A stretch of 64,000 nucleotides of DNA from Treponema sp. CETP13 (GTDB lineage: Bacteria > Spirochaetota > Spirochaetia > Treponematales > Treponemataceae), in contig MLPZ01000013.1 in NCBI GenBank assembly GCA_001885315.1, forward strand, positions 120,744-184,743, given 5' to 3'. The position numbers and the translations under genes are program-made. Shown here in pieces: positions 27,710 through 36,010 of the stretch (position 1 is its first letter; every line of letters begins with the position of its first letter). Under the pieces are notes generated by a model, which saw only the letters and a list, made by a program, of their open reading frames with translations, did not search any database and was not told where the DNA came from.

Positions 27710-28738
27710 TTAAAAATAAAATCCATCATCTGGAAGTTTCCCCCCAATTGAAGTTGGTTCAATTTCCACAAACAATGAAAGCAATTTTTCAACTTCATTT
27801 TTGGCATCCTGCGCTGGAATAAATGTAAATGCAGAACTAGGAATTGCTTTGGTAGCAATAGGAGCACTAATTCCAAGAGTATATTTTTCTACTAGATTTC
27901 CTGCTTCAACTGGATTTGTATTTGTCCATAAAATTGACTTTTCGTAAGCCGCTAAAAAAAGTTTCACAGTTTCAGGATAGTTTTGTGCAATTTCTTTTCG
28001 AATAACCACAACTGTTATAGGATAATTGCTTGCATCATCAGAATAAGCCATCCAAGCTTCTTGAAGATTAATTGCTCTTAAAAGCGTTTGATCTTTCATT
28101 TGACAAACTGTTGCAAAAGGTTCTGGAACAATAATATAGTCAATTTTTCCAGATATAATAGAGGGAGCTAATTCAACAGTTGGAATTGAGAAATCAATGT
28201 TCACTTGATCTGCGCCCTCTCCAATTTCCAATAAAGCTTTATTTGCTAGATATTTACAGACGTAATCTGGAGTTGAACCACTTTGTCCTGCAACGTATAT
28301 TGTTTTGCCAGGTAAATCTGCAAAAGTATGAACCGTTTTGTCGCGAGTTAGAAGAAATAAATTTCCTTCACCACAAATACCTCCCATTATTAGAGACCCA
28401 TTTGAATTATAAACTTTAGCCGCTACATTTGGAGGGAGGACACCAATATCAATTTCTCCTTTAATCATTCGTGGTAAAAGTACATCAGGTGTAGCGGTAA
28501 CTTCAAACGTACTTTTAACACCTTTTAAATCAGGATGGTTATCAAACATGTAAGCCATCCCAACACCACTTGGCCCATTCAAAACTGAAACATGTAAAAC
28601 TTTTAAATCCTTAGCTTCAATAGATTGTTTTTGACCAGGAAATTTAGAATCAGTTTCTTTAGAACCTAAAGCCACAAGAGGGAATGCCATTGTAGAAACC
28701 ACGAATCCCAAAACCAATAATTTTGTTATTTTTTTCAT
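27710..28738 (-). CDS. ABC transporter substrate-binding protein, NMT1/SsuA-like
   Basis: 342 residues from the ATG at 28738, chosen because GGAG lies 6 nt upstream; an ATG four codons earlier sits before that site. A signal peptide (about 1-25) lacks a lipobox cysteine, so the protein may be periplasmic or anchored by an uncleaved helix. The fold markers are LHVSVLNGPSGVGMAYMFD, GEIDIGVLPPNVAAKVY, DLPGKTIYVAGQSGSTPDY and KIDYIIVPEPFA, as in NitT/TauT-family binding proteins for nitrate, sulfonates or pyrimidine precursors. The substrate cannot be told. It precedes and should serve the fused permease-ATPase. Confidence 0.85.
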   Translation of the reverse strand: MKKITKLLVLGFVVSTMAFPLVALGSKETDSKFPGQKQSIEAKDLKVLHVSVLNGPSGVGMAYMFDNHPDLKGVKSTFEVTATPDVLLPRMIKGEIDIGVLPPNVAAKVYNSNGSLIMGGICGEGNLFLLTRDKTVHTFADLPGKTIYVAGQSGSTPDYVCKYLANKALLEIGEGADQVNIDFSIPTVELAPSIISGKIDYIIVPEPFATVCQMKDQTLLRAINLQEAWMAYSDDASNYPITVVVIRKEIAQNYPETVKLFLAAYEKSILWTNTNPVEAGNLVEKYTLGISAPIATKAIPSSAFTFIPAQDAKNEVEKLLSLFVEIEPTSIGGKLPDDGFYF

Positions 28739-28814
28739 AGAACTCTCCATATTTCAAGACAAGAATATTCTTAATCTCTCTATCAGATTAAGCTATTTGC
28801 TTTTATAATCTAAT

Positions 28815-30146
28815 TTAACTAAATTGTTTATACATTTTAGCAATTATTGAAACCCCCTGTTTAACCTCTTCTGACGGACGAGAATAATTTAAACGAAGGC
28901 ATTTATCATAATGAGAATAAGGGTAAGGCTTCCCTTCTGTTTGAACTTCATGTCCAAAAAAAGAATATTCACCAGGAACTGTAATAACTCCTTGATTTTT
29001 TAACTTAGCATAAAATTCAATTGTGCTCATTTTTAAATCTGGCAAATATAACCAAACAAAAATAGCCCCTTCACTTTTATGGATATAATAATTAGTCCCT
29101 TCAAAAAATTCATGAATCCAAGATTGGATTTCCTCTGATTTTTTTTCATAATAGGGTTTAACAGTATTTTTTGCCATATCAACAAGTTTATTATTAGTTA
29201 TAAGCCTTTCTGCAAGAGCTTGCCCCATAGAGCCAGATGCTAATGAAGCAATAGCATTTATATTTGAAAGGGCTTCTATAAGTTGTGGTCGTGCAATAAT
29301 AATCCCTGTTCTAATTGCAGGCAATCCAATTTTAGATAAGCTCATTGATAGAATAATATCTTCATTCCAGATAGGAGTGACATTTTCTGCAAATACAATA
29401 TTAGGAAAAGGAATTCCATAAGCATTGTCAATTAACAATGGTATTTTAAATGTATGTGCAATTTCAGCCAGTCTATTAACTTCATAATCAGTTAACACAT
29501 TACCAGAAGGATTTGTAGGACGAGTAATGCACATTGCCCCTACTTGCCCATCAACGCCCTCAGAATTATGTCTATCTAAGTACTGTTCAACTGCTTCAAA
29601 ATCTACGAAATATTTCATAGTGTGATCTTCATAATATTCGCATTTAGGAGGAACACTCACCATACAGTTTTTTTCTATGCCTTGATCAGCATATCCAATA
29701 TATTCTGGCATTAACGGAAACAATATTGTTTTTTTCCAAGTTTTAGTTTTTTCGCCTAAACCTTCACCTTTTGTTTCGTATGTTCCACTAAATAAATTAA
29801 AGAGATAAAAACAAGCACTTTGACTACCATTTGTGATACAAACATTGTCTGAATTTATATTCCATCCATACTTTTTTTTAAAAAAAGTGGCAATTGCATT
29901 TATAAAACTCATTCTTCCTTGAGGTGAATCGTAATGAGAAATAACATCTTCAAAACTTTCGCCATCGGATAAGATTCGTTCCATTTCTATACGATATGCT
30001 TTTTCTACATCGTGTATACGTGCTGGATTTCCTCCCCCAAGTTGATATGAAGGATTCCCTTTTGGAAGAGGTTTCCCTAAATCATCCATAAGTTGCAAAA
30101 TACCAGATTTTGTTGTTAATTTTTCACCAAATTTTGAAATTTTCAT
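28815..30146 (-). CDS. avtA: Valine-pyruvate aminotransferase-like class I/II aminotransferase
   Basis: 443 residues from the ATG at 30146. The frame is open to a TTG at 30182, but this is the TTGCTG -35 box of a promoter with a 17-bp spacer, TACTAT, and 7 nt before 30146. The N-terminal MDDLGKPLPKGNPSYQLGGGNPA matches AvtA, which makes valine from pyruvate or 2-oxoisovalerate with alanine as partner. ITRPTNPSGNVLTDYE, LLIDNAYGIPFP and SLSKIGLPAIRTG (PLP lysine in SLSKIG) are the fold I motifs. ilvC lies 16 kb away, so valine synthesis is plausible. The promoter lies inside the 3' end of the Gx gene. Confidence 0.85.
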   Translation of the reverse strand: MKISKFGEKLTTKSGILQLMDDLGKPLPKGNPSYQLGGGNPARIHDVEKAYRIEMERILSDGESFEDVISHYDSPQGRMSFINAIATFFKKKYGWNINSDNVCITNGSQSACFYLFNLFSGTYETKGEGLGEKTKTWKKTILFPLMPEYIGYADQGIEKNCMVSVPPKCEYYEDHTMKYFVDFEAVEQYLDRHNSEGVDGQVGAMCITRPTNPSGNVLTDYEVNRLAEIAHTFKIPLLIDNAYGIPFPNIVFAENVTPIWNEDIILSMSLSKIGLPAIRTGIIIARPQLIEALSNINAIASLASGSMGQALAERLITNNKLVDMAKNTVKPYYEKKSEEIQSWIHEFFEGTNYYIHKSEGAIFVWLYLPDLKMSTIEFYAKLKNQGVITVPGEYSFFGHEVQTEGKPYPYSHYDKCLRLNYSRPSEEVKQGVSIIAKMYKQFS

Positions 30147-30153
30147 ACTCATT

Positions 30154-30182
30154 ATAGTAATGTTTTTAACCGTAGACAGCAA
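30154..30182 (-). promoter_or_regulatory. Promoter of avtA inside the Gx transporter gene (leaderless type)
   Basis: On the minus strand TTGCTG (30177-30182), 17 bp, TACTAT (30154-30159), then 7 nt to the ATG at 30146. Confidence 0.55.
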
Positions 30183-31257
30183 GCAGTTTGCTATCTATCA
30201 AATTAATTATACTTGAAAGACTTCTTTTTTTTATAACTTTAATAAAATCATTTTCTTCATTACTAGAAGACTTTTTTGTCAATTCTTCAAAATACATAAG
30301 TATCTGTGTAAATAATAAACCAACTTTACCAGGCAATTTTACAGAAGAATCTATAGCCGCTTTTGAAAGAAATACCATTCCCAAGAGAACTCCACTTCGT
30401 CTAAACCCTGCCTCAAAAGCCCCTTGCGTTATATTAAAACTACCCAAAGTAAATAAAATCTTACCATAAGCCGGATACAAATTTAAAATTGTTATGCTTA
30501 AAAAAATTACAATAGGCATAAAAAGACGTAATTTACCTTTTTTAAAATAGACGACAATAGCAAATGAAAGTGTTGCTGTCCATAAAAATAATAGATTTTT
30601 TTGAAAAATCAGAACAGGAAGTCCTATAAATAAAAGCACAATCGTCCAAACATATTTCCTTATTGGAGATGGCTTAATACTTACATTTTCTTCTGATAAT
30701 AAAACGTTGTGTGTTACAAACCCTTTATCTGTTTTTAATTTGGAAAAAAAATTTGATTGCCTCATAAAAAGTGCTGTAATCAAACCCAGAATTGTTCCAG
30801 TAAATATTCCTGATATTAACAAAATAGGGGCAATATAACGAACAGAAGAGCCGAACAACATAATACGTGACATTACTATTTGTGCTCCTGTATTAGCAAG
30901 AGCTCCACACAAACTTATTCCAATTGGAGACATAAGGTTTGTTCTACGACCTGCTGAACGACCCACTAAAGTATACATAAAAAGCATTATTAAAAGTGAA
31001 GAAAAGGAACCTGAAATAGAAAAAACAAAAATATATGAAAAAAGAGTCCCAGCCAATATAGCTTGGCAAAAAACTTTTAAAAACATAAGCAGAAAAACTT
31101 CTTTCCAAGACAAAATGTATAAAGCCAGTATTATAGGCATATTAGCTAAACCAAGTCGCATAAAAGGAAGTGGCTTTGGAATAGCAAATTCAATTGCAGA
31201 CAAAAACAAACAAAGAGAAGCCAGGAAGGGAATAAGTTTATTACTATTCAATTTCAT
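30166..31257 (-). CDS. Gx transporter family membrane protein (heptaprenyl diphosphate synthase component I-like)
   Basis: 363 residues. The N-terminal half (about 1-165) has five to six membrane helices and the Gx_transp motifs IPKPLPFMRLGLANMPIILALY and LVGRSAGRR, shared with proteins annotated as heptaprenyl diphosphate synthase component I and with ECF-type S components such as RibU. The C-terminal half (about 200-363) adds further helices and a cytoplasmic tail; FEAGFRRSGVLLGMVFLSKA resembles the coupling region of ECF T components. It may be an S-like domain fused to a T-like domain, but no ECF ATPase is adjacent. The substrate is unknown. A promoter flanked by an 8-bp inverted repeat lies upstream. 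Confidence 0.75.
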   Translation of the reverse strand: MKLNSNKLIPFLASLCLFLSAIEFAIPKPLPFMRLGLANMPIILALYILSWKEVFLLMFLKVFCQAILAGTLFSYIFVFSISGSFSSLLIMLFMYTLVGRSAGRRTNLMSPIGISLCGALANTGAQIVMSRIMLFGSSVRYIAPILLISGIFTGTILGLITALFMRQSNFFSKLKTDKGFVTHNVLLSEENVSIKPSPIRKYVWTIVLLFIGLPVLIFQKNLLFLWTATLSFAIVVYFKKGKLRLFMPIVIFLSITILNLYPAYGKILFTLGSFNITQGAFEAGFRRSGVLLGMVFLSKAAIDSSVKLPGKVGLLFTQILMYFEELTKKSSSNEENDFIKVIKKRSLSSIINLIDSKLLAVYG

Positions 31258-31267
31258 TTTGTACCAA

Positions 31268-31318
31268 CTAAACTTAAAGAGTTCTTATATTATTATAGTA
31301 TATAACAAGTTTAGTCAA
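31268..31318 (-). promoter_or_regulatory. Promoter of the Gx transporter with flanking inverted repeat
   Basis: On the minus strand TTGACT (31313-31318), 15 bp, TATAAT (31292-31297). CTAAACTT at 31268-31275 and its inverse AAGTTTAG at 31307-31314 flank the -10 box; the second arm overlaps the -35 box. This may be an operator. Confidence 0.45.
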
Positions 31319-31341
31319 AACCCTCTAATTAAATAGAGTTG

Positions 31342-31370
31342 TTAACATGTATCCTTTTTCTTTCGATAAT
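31342..31370 (+). promoter_or_regulatory. Promoter of the ankyrin lipoprotein gene
   Basis: TTAACA (31342-31347), 17 bp, GATAAT (31365-31370). The start codon at 31402 lies about 30 nt downstream with its own GGGAG ribosome site, so this mRNA has a leader. Confidence 0.55.
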
Positions 31371-31401
31371 AAAAAAGAATAGGCAAATAGGGAGTAATAT
31401 T

Positions 31402-34194
31402 ATGAACAAAATACGTTTTGCTACACTAATTGTAGGAATCTTTTTTTTAACATCATGTGGTTCGATACAACCAAACACAAATAAGAATAACGTTGTTACA
31501 ACCACAACAGAGGATAGCACTGATACCATACAAGAATTAATAAAAGCAGGGAAAACAAGCAAAGCAGAAGAAATGTTTCAAGGTAAAATTGATATCGATT
31601 TAGCTGATGAAATAGGCAATACAGCTTTGCATACCGCAGCCTTAATGAATAATGCTGATTTGGTTAATTTTTTACTTTATAAAGGAGCAGATGCCTCCTT
31701 AAAAAACAATACAGGAGATACAGCTCTTCATTTAGCTATAAAAAATAACGCTATAGAATCAGCAACGCTATTAGCACCTATAGACAATTCATTATTTTCA
31801 AAAGATGGAGACGGAAAAACATCTTTGGAACTAGCAATCGAAAAAGGACAAACCTTTTATCCTGCTGTCTTAAATAAACAAACAGGAAGCAAAACAGATG
31901 CCTTTGGACAATCTCCATTGCATTATCTTGTAAAGTCAGAGAATTTAGAGGCTGTTAAATATGTTATAAATCAAAAGCTGCCTTTATCTATTACTTCCAA
32001 AGAAGGATTAACTCCATTACATATTGCTTATCAAAACAAAGAAAGTTTAACTTCTATAAAAATAGCGGCTCAACTTATTCTTGCTGATGCGGCTCCCGTC
32101 AGAGGCAATTTTAGTTATTTTGAAGATGCCATAAAAACTCATAATCCTTCGATAAGATACGACGAAGGCCAAACACCATTACATATTGCTACTATTATGG
32201 GAGACACAGGAATCGTAGAGTATCTTTTATCTGAACATGCCTCAACATCGGTCAAAGATATATCCGGTTCTACCCCTTTGCATGAAGCAGTTCGCTACGG
32301 AAGAGTTGCTATTATAAAACTTCTTTTAAAGGCTGGAGCTGATATAAACGCACGAGATAGCATGAATAAAACCCCTTTACTTATATTAAGTCCAACAGAA
32401 CAACAAGAAGCTATTTATGAGTTATTGCTTTCAAATGGAGCCGATGCAAATGCAAAAGACTTATATGGTGATACTGCCCTTCATATAGCAACAATGACAT
32501 CTGCCCCAGTAAGTGTTTTAAGTAAAATTATAAAAGCTGGAGCTGATTGCGATGAACGAAATAAAAAAGGGGTTACCCCTCTTGCTTTGGCGGTTGAACA
32601 TCAAAATCCAGAACAAATAGAGTTTTTCTCATCGATGGGAGCAGATATTACAGCAGAAGACATGGAAGGGAAAACACCTCTATCATTAGCCCTTGCTTCT
32701 AGTGTAGAAGTTACAAAAAAACTTCTAAAAGGAGACAGCCTCTACTGTCGTGATTCATATGGGAACACCCCCTTACATATTGCTATAGCAACCAATGCTT
32801 CTAATGAACAGATATCATACTTAATAATAGCCGGAAGTGAAGTTAATGCTCGAAACCGGAATGGTGATTCGCCTTTGTATCTTGCAGTTCAGCAAAATGC
32901 ACGTTTTGCTGGTGAATTATTGCTATCCCACAATGCAGATGTATTTGCTACAAATACAGAAAATTACTCACCTCTTAGATTAGCACTTTCTTCTGGAGGA
33001 GAAGTACAAGATTGGCTTTTAACCTCCGAAGTAATAAAAGCTGTCGATGGAATTGGGAACACACCTTTACATTATGCATGTGAATGGAAATTAAATGATT
33101 CTATAAAGATACTACTGGAAAAAGGCGCAAAGATTAATGTTCGAAATACAAACGGAGAAAGTCCCCTTTTCTTTGCCATAAAAGCTAATAGCCCATCGAC
33201 AATTTCACTTTTAATAGAAAACGGAGTTAACAAAGATGTACGTGACTTTTTAGGCAATACAGCTCTTCATGCCTGTGTTAGATATGATGCCTTAGATGCT
33301 GCATCAACACTCATAAGAAATGGAGCCTCAATTAATTTGCAAAACTTATCAGGCAAGACTCCTTTACATGAAGCAGCTTCTGCAGGCCGCGTTTCAATGG
33401 TAACACTCTTACTAAATAATAATGCAGATATAAATACTGCTGATTCGACAGGGAAAACACCTCTTATAGAAGCAATTCAAGCTGACCACTTAAAATTAGT
33501 AAAATTACTTTTAGAGCGAGGAGCTTCTCCAATGATTCAAGAAATGTATGGCCGAAATGCATATCATGAAGCAGCATTAACCAAAGATATTTCTTTAATT
33601 AACTTATTACGAGAGGCCGGAGGGAATCCTCTTTCTCGAGATACACACGGAGAAACACCTTTTTCGTTGGTTCTTAATTATGACAAAACTGTCATAAATG
33701 CAGTATTAGGCGATAACATAAATTTAATAGATTCTGATGGAAATACACCAATACACATTGCTATTATAAAACAAGCAACACAAGACACGCTAAAAATGTT
33801 ACTAGCTAAAAAGTATCCTGCAAATAGGCGAAACAGTGAAGGTAATACTCCTTTAACCTTAGCTGTAAAGAAAAATTATGTAGAAGCAGCAGCAACTCTT
33901 TTAGAAAATGGAGCTGATCCATATATATCAGATAATTCGGGAGAATGTGCTTTATCATATTCTATAAAAAATAATCCCGAAATACTCAATGCTATTGTAA
34001 AGTTTTGTGCTAATACTACTGATATGACAGGAGATGGTATATTGCATTATGCTGCACGAGAAGCAAACGTAGATACTATAAAACAATTATTATCAATGGG
34101 CCTTGACAGAACAATTACTAATATTTCTGGCGAAACAGCCTATGATATAGCAATTCGCTGGCAACGTCCTGAGATAGCAACATTACTAAAATAA
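31402..34194 (+). CDS. Large ankyrin-repeat lipoprotein
   Basis: 930 residues from the ATG at 31402, selected by GGGAG upstream and the immediate lipoprotein signal (IVGIFFLTSC, lipid Cys19). The remainder is a nearly unbroken solenoid of about two dozen ankyrin repeats, marked by GNTALH, GDTALHLA, GQTPLHIA, GSTPLHEAVRYGR, GNTPLHYA and GKTPLHEAASAGR, with a Ser/Thr-rich spacer (about 20-45). Ankyrin repeats bind proteins; a lipid anchor places this scaffold in the periplasm or on the cell surface. Repeats differ from each other, so the array is old rather than newly expanded. The partner is unknown. It converges on trpR with 5 bp between stops. Confidence 0.9.
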   Translation: MNKIRFATLIVGIFFLTSCGSIQPNTNKNNVVTTTTEDSTDTIQELIKAGKTSKAEEMFQGKIDIDLADEIGNTALHTAALMNNADLVNFLLYKGADASLKNNTGDTALHLAIKNNAIESATLLAPIDNSLFSKDGDGKTSLELAIEKGQTFYPAVLNKQTGSKTDAFGQSPLHYLVKSENLEAVKYVINQKLPLSITSKEGLTPLHIAYQNKESLTSIKIAAQLILADAAPVRGNFSYFEDAIKTHNPSIRYDEGQTPLHIATIMGDTGIVEYLLSEHASTSVKDISGSTPLHEAVRYGRVAIIKLLLKAGADINARDSMNKTPLLILSPTEQQEAIYELLLSNGADANAKDLYGDTALHIATMTSAPVSVLSKIIKAGADCDERNKKGVTPLALAVEHQNPEQIEFFSSMGADITAEDMEGKTPLSLALASSVEVTKKLLKGDSLYCRDSYGNTPLHIAIATNASNEQISYLIIAGSEVNARNRNGDSPLYLAVQQNARFAGELLLSHNADVFATNTENYSPLRLALSSGGEVQDWLLTSEVIKAVDGIGNTPLHYACEWKLNDSIKILLEKGAKINVRNTNGESPLFFAIKANSPSTISLLIENGVNKDVRDFLGNTALHACVRYDALDAASTLIRNGASINLQNLSGKTPLHEAASAGRVSMVTLLLNNNADINTADSTGKTPLIEAIQADHLKLVKLLLERGASPMIQEMYGRNAYHEAALTKDISLINLLREAGGNPLSRDTHGETPFSLVLNYDKTVINAVLGDNINLIDSDGNTPIHIAIIKQATQDTLKMLLAKKYPANRRNSEGNTPLTLAVKKNYVEAAATLLENGADPYISDNSGECALSYSIKNNPEILNAIVKFCANTTDMTGDGILHYAAREANVDTIKQLLSMGLDRTITNISGETAYDIAIRWQRPEIATLLK

Positions 34195-34199
34195 ATCTT

Positions 34200-34511
34200 T
34201 TAAATTCTATCTAATAGCTTTCTAAAAGCACTATAGTCTTTTTTAAGTTCTTTTGAGCCTCTGGTAATCTTACAGAGGCTTAAACGATACTTTTTAGCAA
34301 TTTCTCTTTGAGTTGTGCCTTTTTCGATTTCTTTTACTAACAACCATCGTTTTGAAATATCAACCAATTCAGCAGGCGTAAAAAGACACCGAAAAAAATC
34401 TTCCAGTAGTTTAGGATCGTCTATTTCATAAACAAGGCGTAGTAATTCTTTTAAGCCTTCATCTATGAGCTCATTCATTTGAGTATCTTCTATTTTTTCG
34501 GAACTATTCAT
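34200..34511 (-). CDS. trpR: TrpR-family transcriptional repressor
   Basis: 103 residues. The core FTPAELVDISKRWLLVKEIE followed by TTQREIAKKYRLSLCKITRG (helix-turn-helix) and SKELKK aligns with TrpR, which represses tryptophan genes when tryptophan is bound. The related YerC/YecD family has the same fold, so its ligand is uncertain. No trp genes are nearby, so it would act in trans. TAGACT, 17 bp, TATACT and 7 nt precede the ATG with no ribosome site, so the message may be leaderless. An 84-residue gene diverges from it. Confidence 0.8.
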   Translation of the reverse strand: MNSSEKIEDTQMNELIDEGLKELLRLVYEIDDPKLLEDFFRCLFTPAELVDISKRWLLVKEIEKGTTQREIAKKYRLSLCKITRGSKELKKDYSAFRKLLDRI

Positions 34512-34518
34512 AGTAACA

Positions 34519-34547
34519 AGTATACGGCTATATTGTTCAAAAGTCTA
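34519..34547 (-). promoter_or_regulatory. Promoter of trpR (leaderless type)
   Basis: On the minus strand TAGACT (34542-34547), 17 bp, TATACT (34519-34524), then 7 nt to the ATG at 34511. It stands back to back with the promoter of the next gene. Confidence 0.55.
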
Positions 34548-34551
34548 TTAC

Positions 34552-34580
34552 TTGCTAGCTATAAAAAAATAGTGTATATT
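34552..34580 (+). promoter_or_regulatory. Promoter of the 84-residue protein gene (leaderless type)
   Basis: TTGCTA (34552-34557), exactly 17 bp, TATATT (34575-34580), then 6 nt to the ATG at 34587. Confidence 0.6.
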
Positions 34581-34586
34581 TTGTTT

Positions 34587-34841
34587 ATGAATGAATCAGT
34601 AGAATGGCGCGATGTTGAATATAACAGAATATATAATGAAGAACTGCGAGGCCTAGAACGTCGTCGCGAAAACGATAAATCTCTAACAATAGAAGAACTT
34701 CAGGGCATACTTGATTCTCTATATATTATCGATGGGAATGATCAAGATGGCCGAGGTCCATTGGGAGACACAACAATTTCAGCTCAAATTGCTGCTTACG
34801 AACATTTTATAGGCGAATGGGAAGCTCAAAAAGAAACATAA
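34587..34841 (+). CDS. Small acidic protein of unknown function
   Basis: 84 residues from the ATG at 34587. The frame is open further upstream, but a TTGCTA-17-TATATT promoter ends 6 nt before this ATG. The protein is charged and acidic and probably helical: a segment rich in R and E (EELRGLERRRENDKSL) is followed by TIEELQGILDSLYIIDGNDQDGRG and an Ala/Glu helix to the end. No signal peptide or membrane helix. I do not recognise a family. It diverges from trpR with 75 bp between start codons and converges on tatD. Confidence 0.7.
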   Translation: MNESVEWRDVEYNRIYNEELRGLERRRENDKSLTIEELQGILDSLYIIDGNDQDGRGPLGDTTISAQIAAYEHFIGEWEAQKET

Positions 34842-34845
34842 AAAT

Positions 34846-35793
34846 TTACAAGTTAAATAATTCACATGTATTTTTATATACAATTTGAGCAAGTTTTTCT
34901 GTAGAAAGACCGATTCTTTCTGCTATATATTTATACACATATTCTACAAGAACAGGATTATTTTTTTTGCCTCGATATGGTACCGGTGCTAAATAAGGAG
35001 AATCTGTCTCGCAAAGGATTCTATCCTGAGGTATATAGCGAATTAAATCAGATATAACGTCTAAGTTTCTTTTTTTTGTATAAGTAATTGAACCAGAAAA
35101 AGAAATATACCATCCTAAATTTAAAAAGGCTTTAGCTTCTTCTACCCCATAAGAATAACAATGTATTATTCCGCTATGATAACCAATATTTTTTAAGCAT
35201 GCTAAAGTTTCCTCAAAAGCTTCTCTGCTATGAATAATAACAGGGAGTTTTTTCTTCTTTGCTAACTCTAATTGCATTTCAAACAACTCAATCTCATTGT
35301 TTAACATATTATTTTTAAAATCCTCTTCATTTCTACCATCTACGCCAGAAGGATTCCAGTGATGATCAAGTCCACATTCACCTAAAGCAACTAATTTATT
35401 ATTCGAAAAACTTGAACCACAGGTATTTTTACGAAACAAATCTATTTGATTTTCAAGTTTTAAAACACTTTCTGTACGATTTTTAATTTCGTCAACAGAT
35501 GGCCATATACCTGCAGAAAAATAAAGCATATCACGAGCTTTTTTTATTAAAGTATCGCTATCCTCTATATCAGAATTGGACAAACTATCTTTTTTTACCC
35601 CTTGTAAATACAAAGGAATTTCTTGTATTGCAGATTCAATCTCTTTTACCCTGCTAGTTAAATCATCACTGATTGTACCAATATCTTGCACAAAGGGTGT
35701 GTTTTTCATTGCCAATTCAGCTATAACCTGTATGGCATTATTTTTATCTTCATCAATTAGATATTTTAAATGACAATGTGTATCAGAAAACAT
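34846..35793 (-). CDS. tatD: TatD-family metal-dependent deoxyribonuclease
   Basis: 315 residues from the ATG at 35793, chosen by GAGGAG 5 nt upstream; the longer frame would run back through the tRNA gene. Metal-binding residues are clear: SDTHCHL (HxH), the Glu of LGECGLDHHW, IHSR and IHCYSYG histidines, and the Asp of ETDSPYLAP. TatD enzymes are 3'-5' exonucleases or AP endonucleases active on DNA ends. It is about 50 residues longer than the usual 260, because of extra sequence near 40-100. It lies just past the tRNA-Leu terminator. Confidence 0.93.
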   Translation of the reverse strand: MFSDTHCHLKYLIDEDKNNAIQVIAELAMKNTPFVQDIGTISDDLTSRVKEIESAIQEIPLYLQGVKKDSLSNSDIEDSDTLIKKARDMLYFSAGIWPSVDEIKNRTESVLKLENQIDLFRKNTCGSSFSNNKLVALGECGLDHHWNPSGVDGRNEEDFKNNMLNNEIELFEMQLELAKKKKLPVIIHSREAFEETLACLKNIGYHSGIIHCYSYGVEEAKAFLNLGWYISFSGSITYTKKRNLDVISDLIRYIPQDRILCETDSPYLAPVPYRGKKNNPVLVEYVYKYIAERIGLSTEKLAQIVYKNTCELFNL

Positions 35794-35824
35794 ACAATCT
35801 CCTCTATAAAACAAAATATTTTCC

Positions 35825-35854
35825 AAAAAAAAAGGACGCTCTCTCTGAGCGTCC
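35825..35854 (-). terminator. Rho-independent terminator of tRNA-Leu
   Basis: On the minus strand GGACGCTC (loop of 5) GAGCGTCC, 35834-35854, followed by nine T (35825-35833). It starts 2 nt after the tRNA 3' end. Confidence 0.92.
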
Positions 35855-35856
35855 TT

Positions 35857-35940
35857 TGCCGGAAACCAGACTTGAACTGGCACAGTATTTCTACCGAGGG
35901 ATTTTAAGTCCCTTGTGTCTACCAATTCCACCATTCCGGC
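35857..35940 (-). tRNA. tRNA-Leu(UAA)
   Basis: 84 nt on the minus strand. The acceptor stem pairs GCCGGAA with TTCCGGC, the anticodon loop is CTTAAAA between GGGA and TCCC giving anticodon TAA, a long class II variable arm follows, and the T-loop reads GTTCAAGTC. The 3' CCA is not encoded. A strong terminator follows at once, and tatD lies downstream on the same strand. Confidence 0.95.
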
Positions 35941-36010
35941 AAAAATTAACTTTAATAATGTATCAATAAACGTTTATATTGTCAATAGCTAAACGCATAA
36001 TTTTTTAAAT

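Noticed and set aside
35794..35934. Extended start for tatD
   Set aside because: The extra residues would be translated through the tRNA-Leu gene and its terminator; the ATG at 35793 has a good ribosome site.
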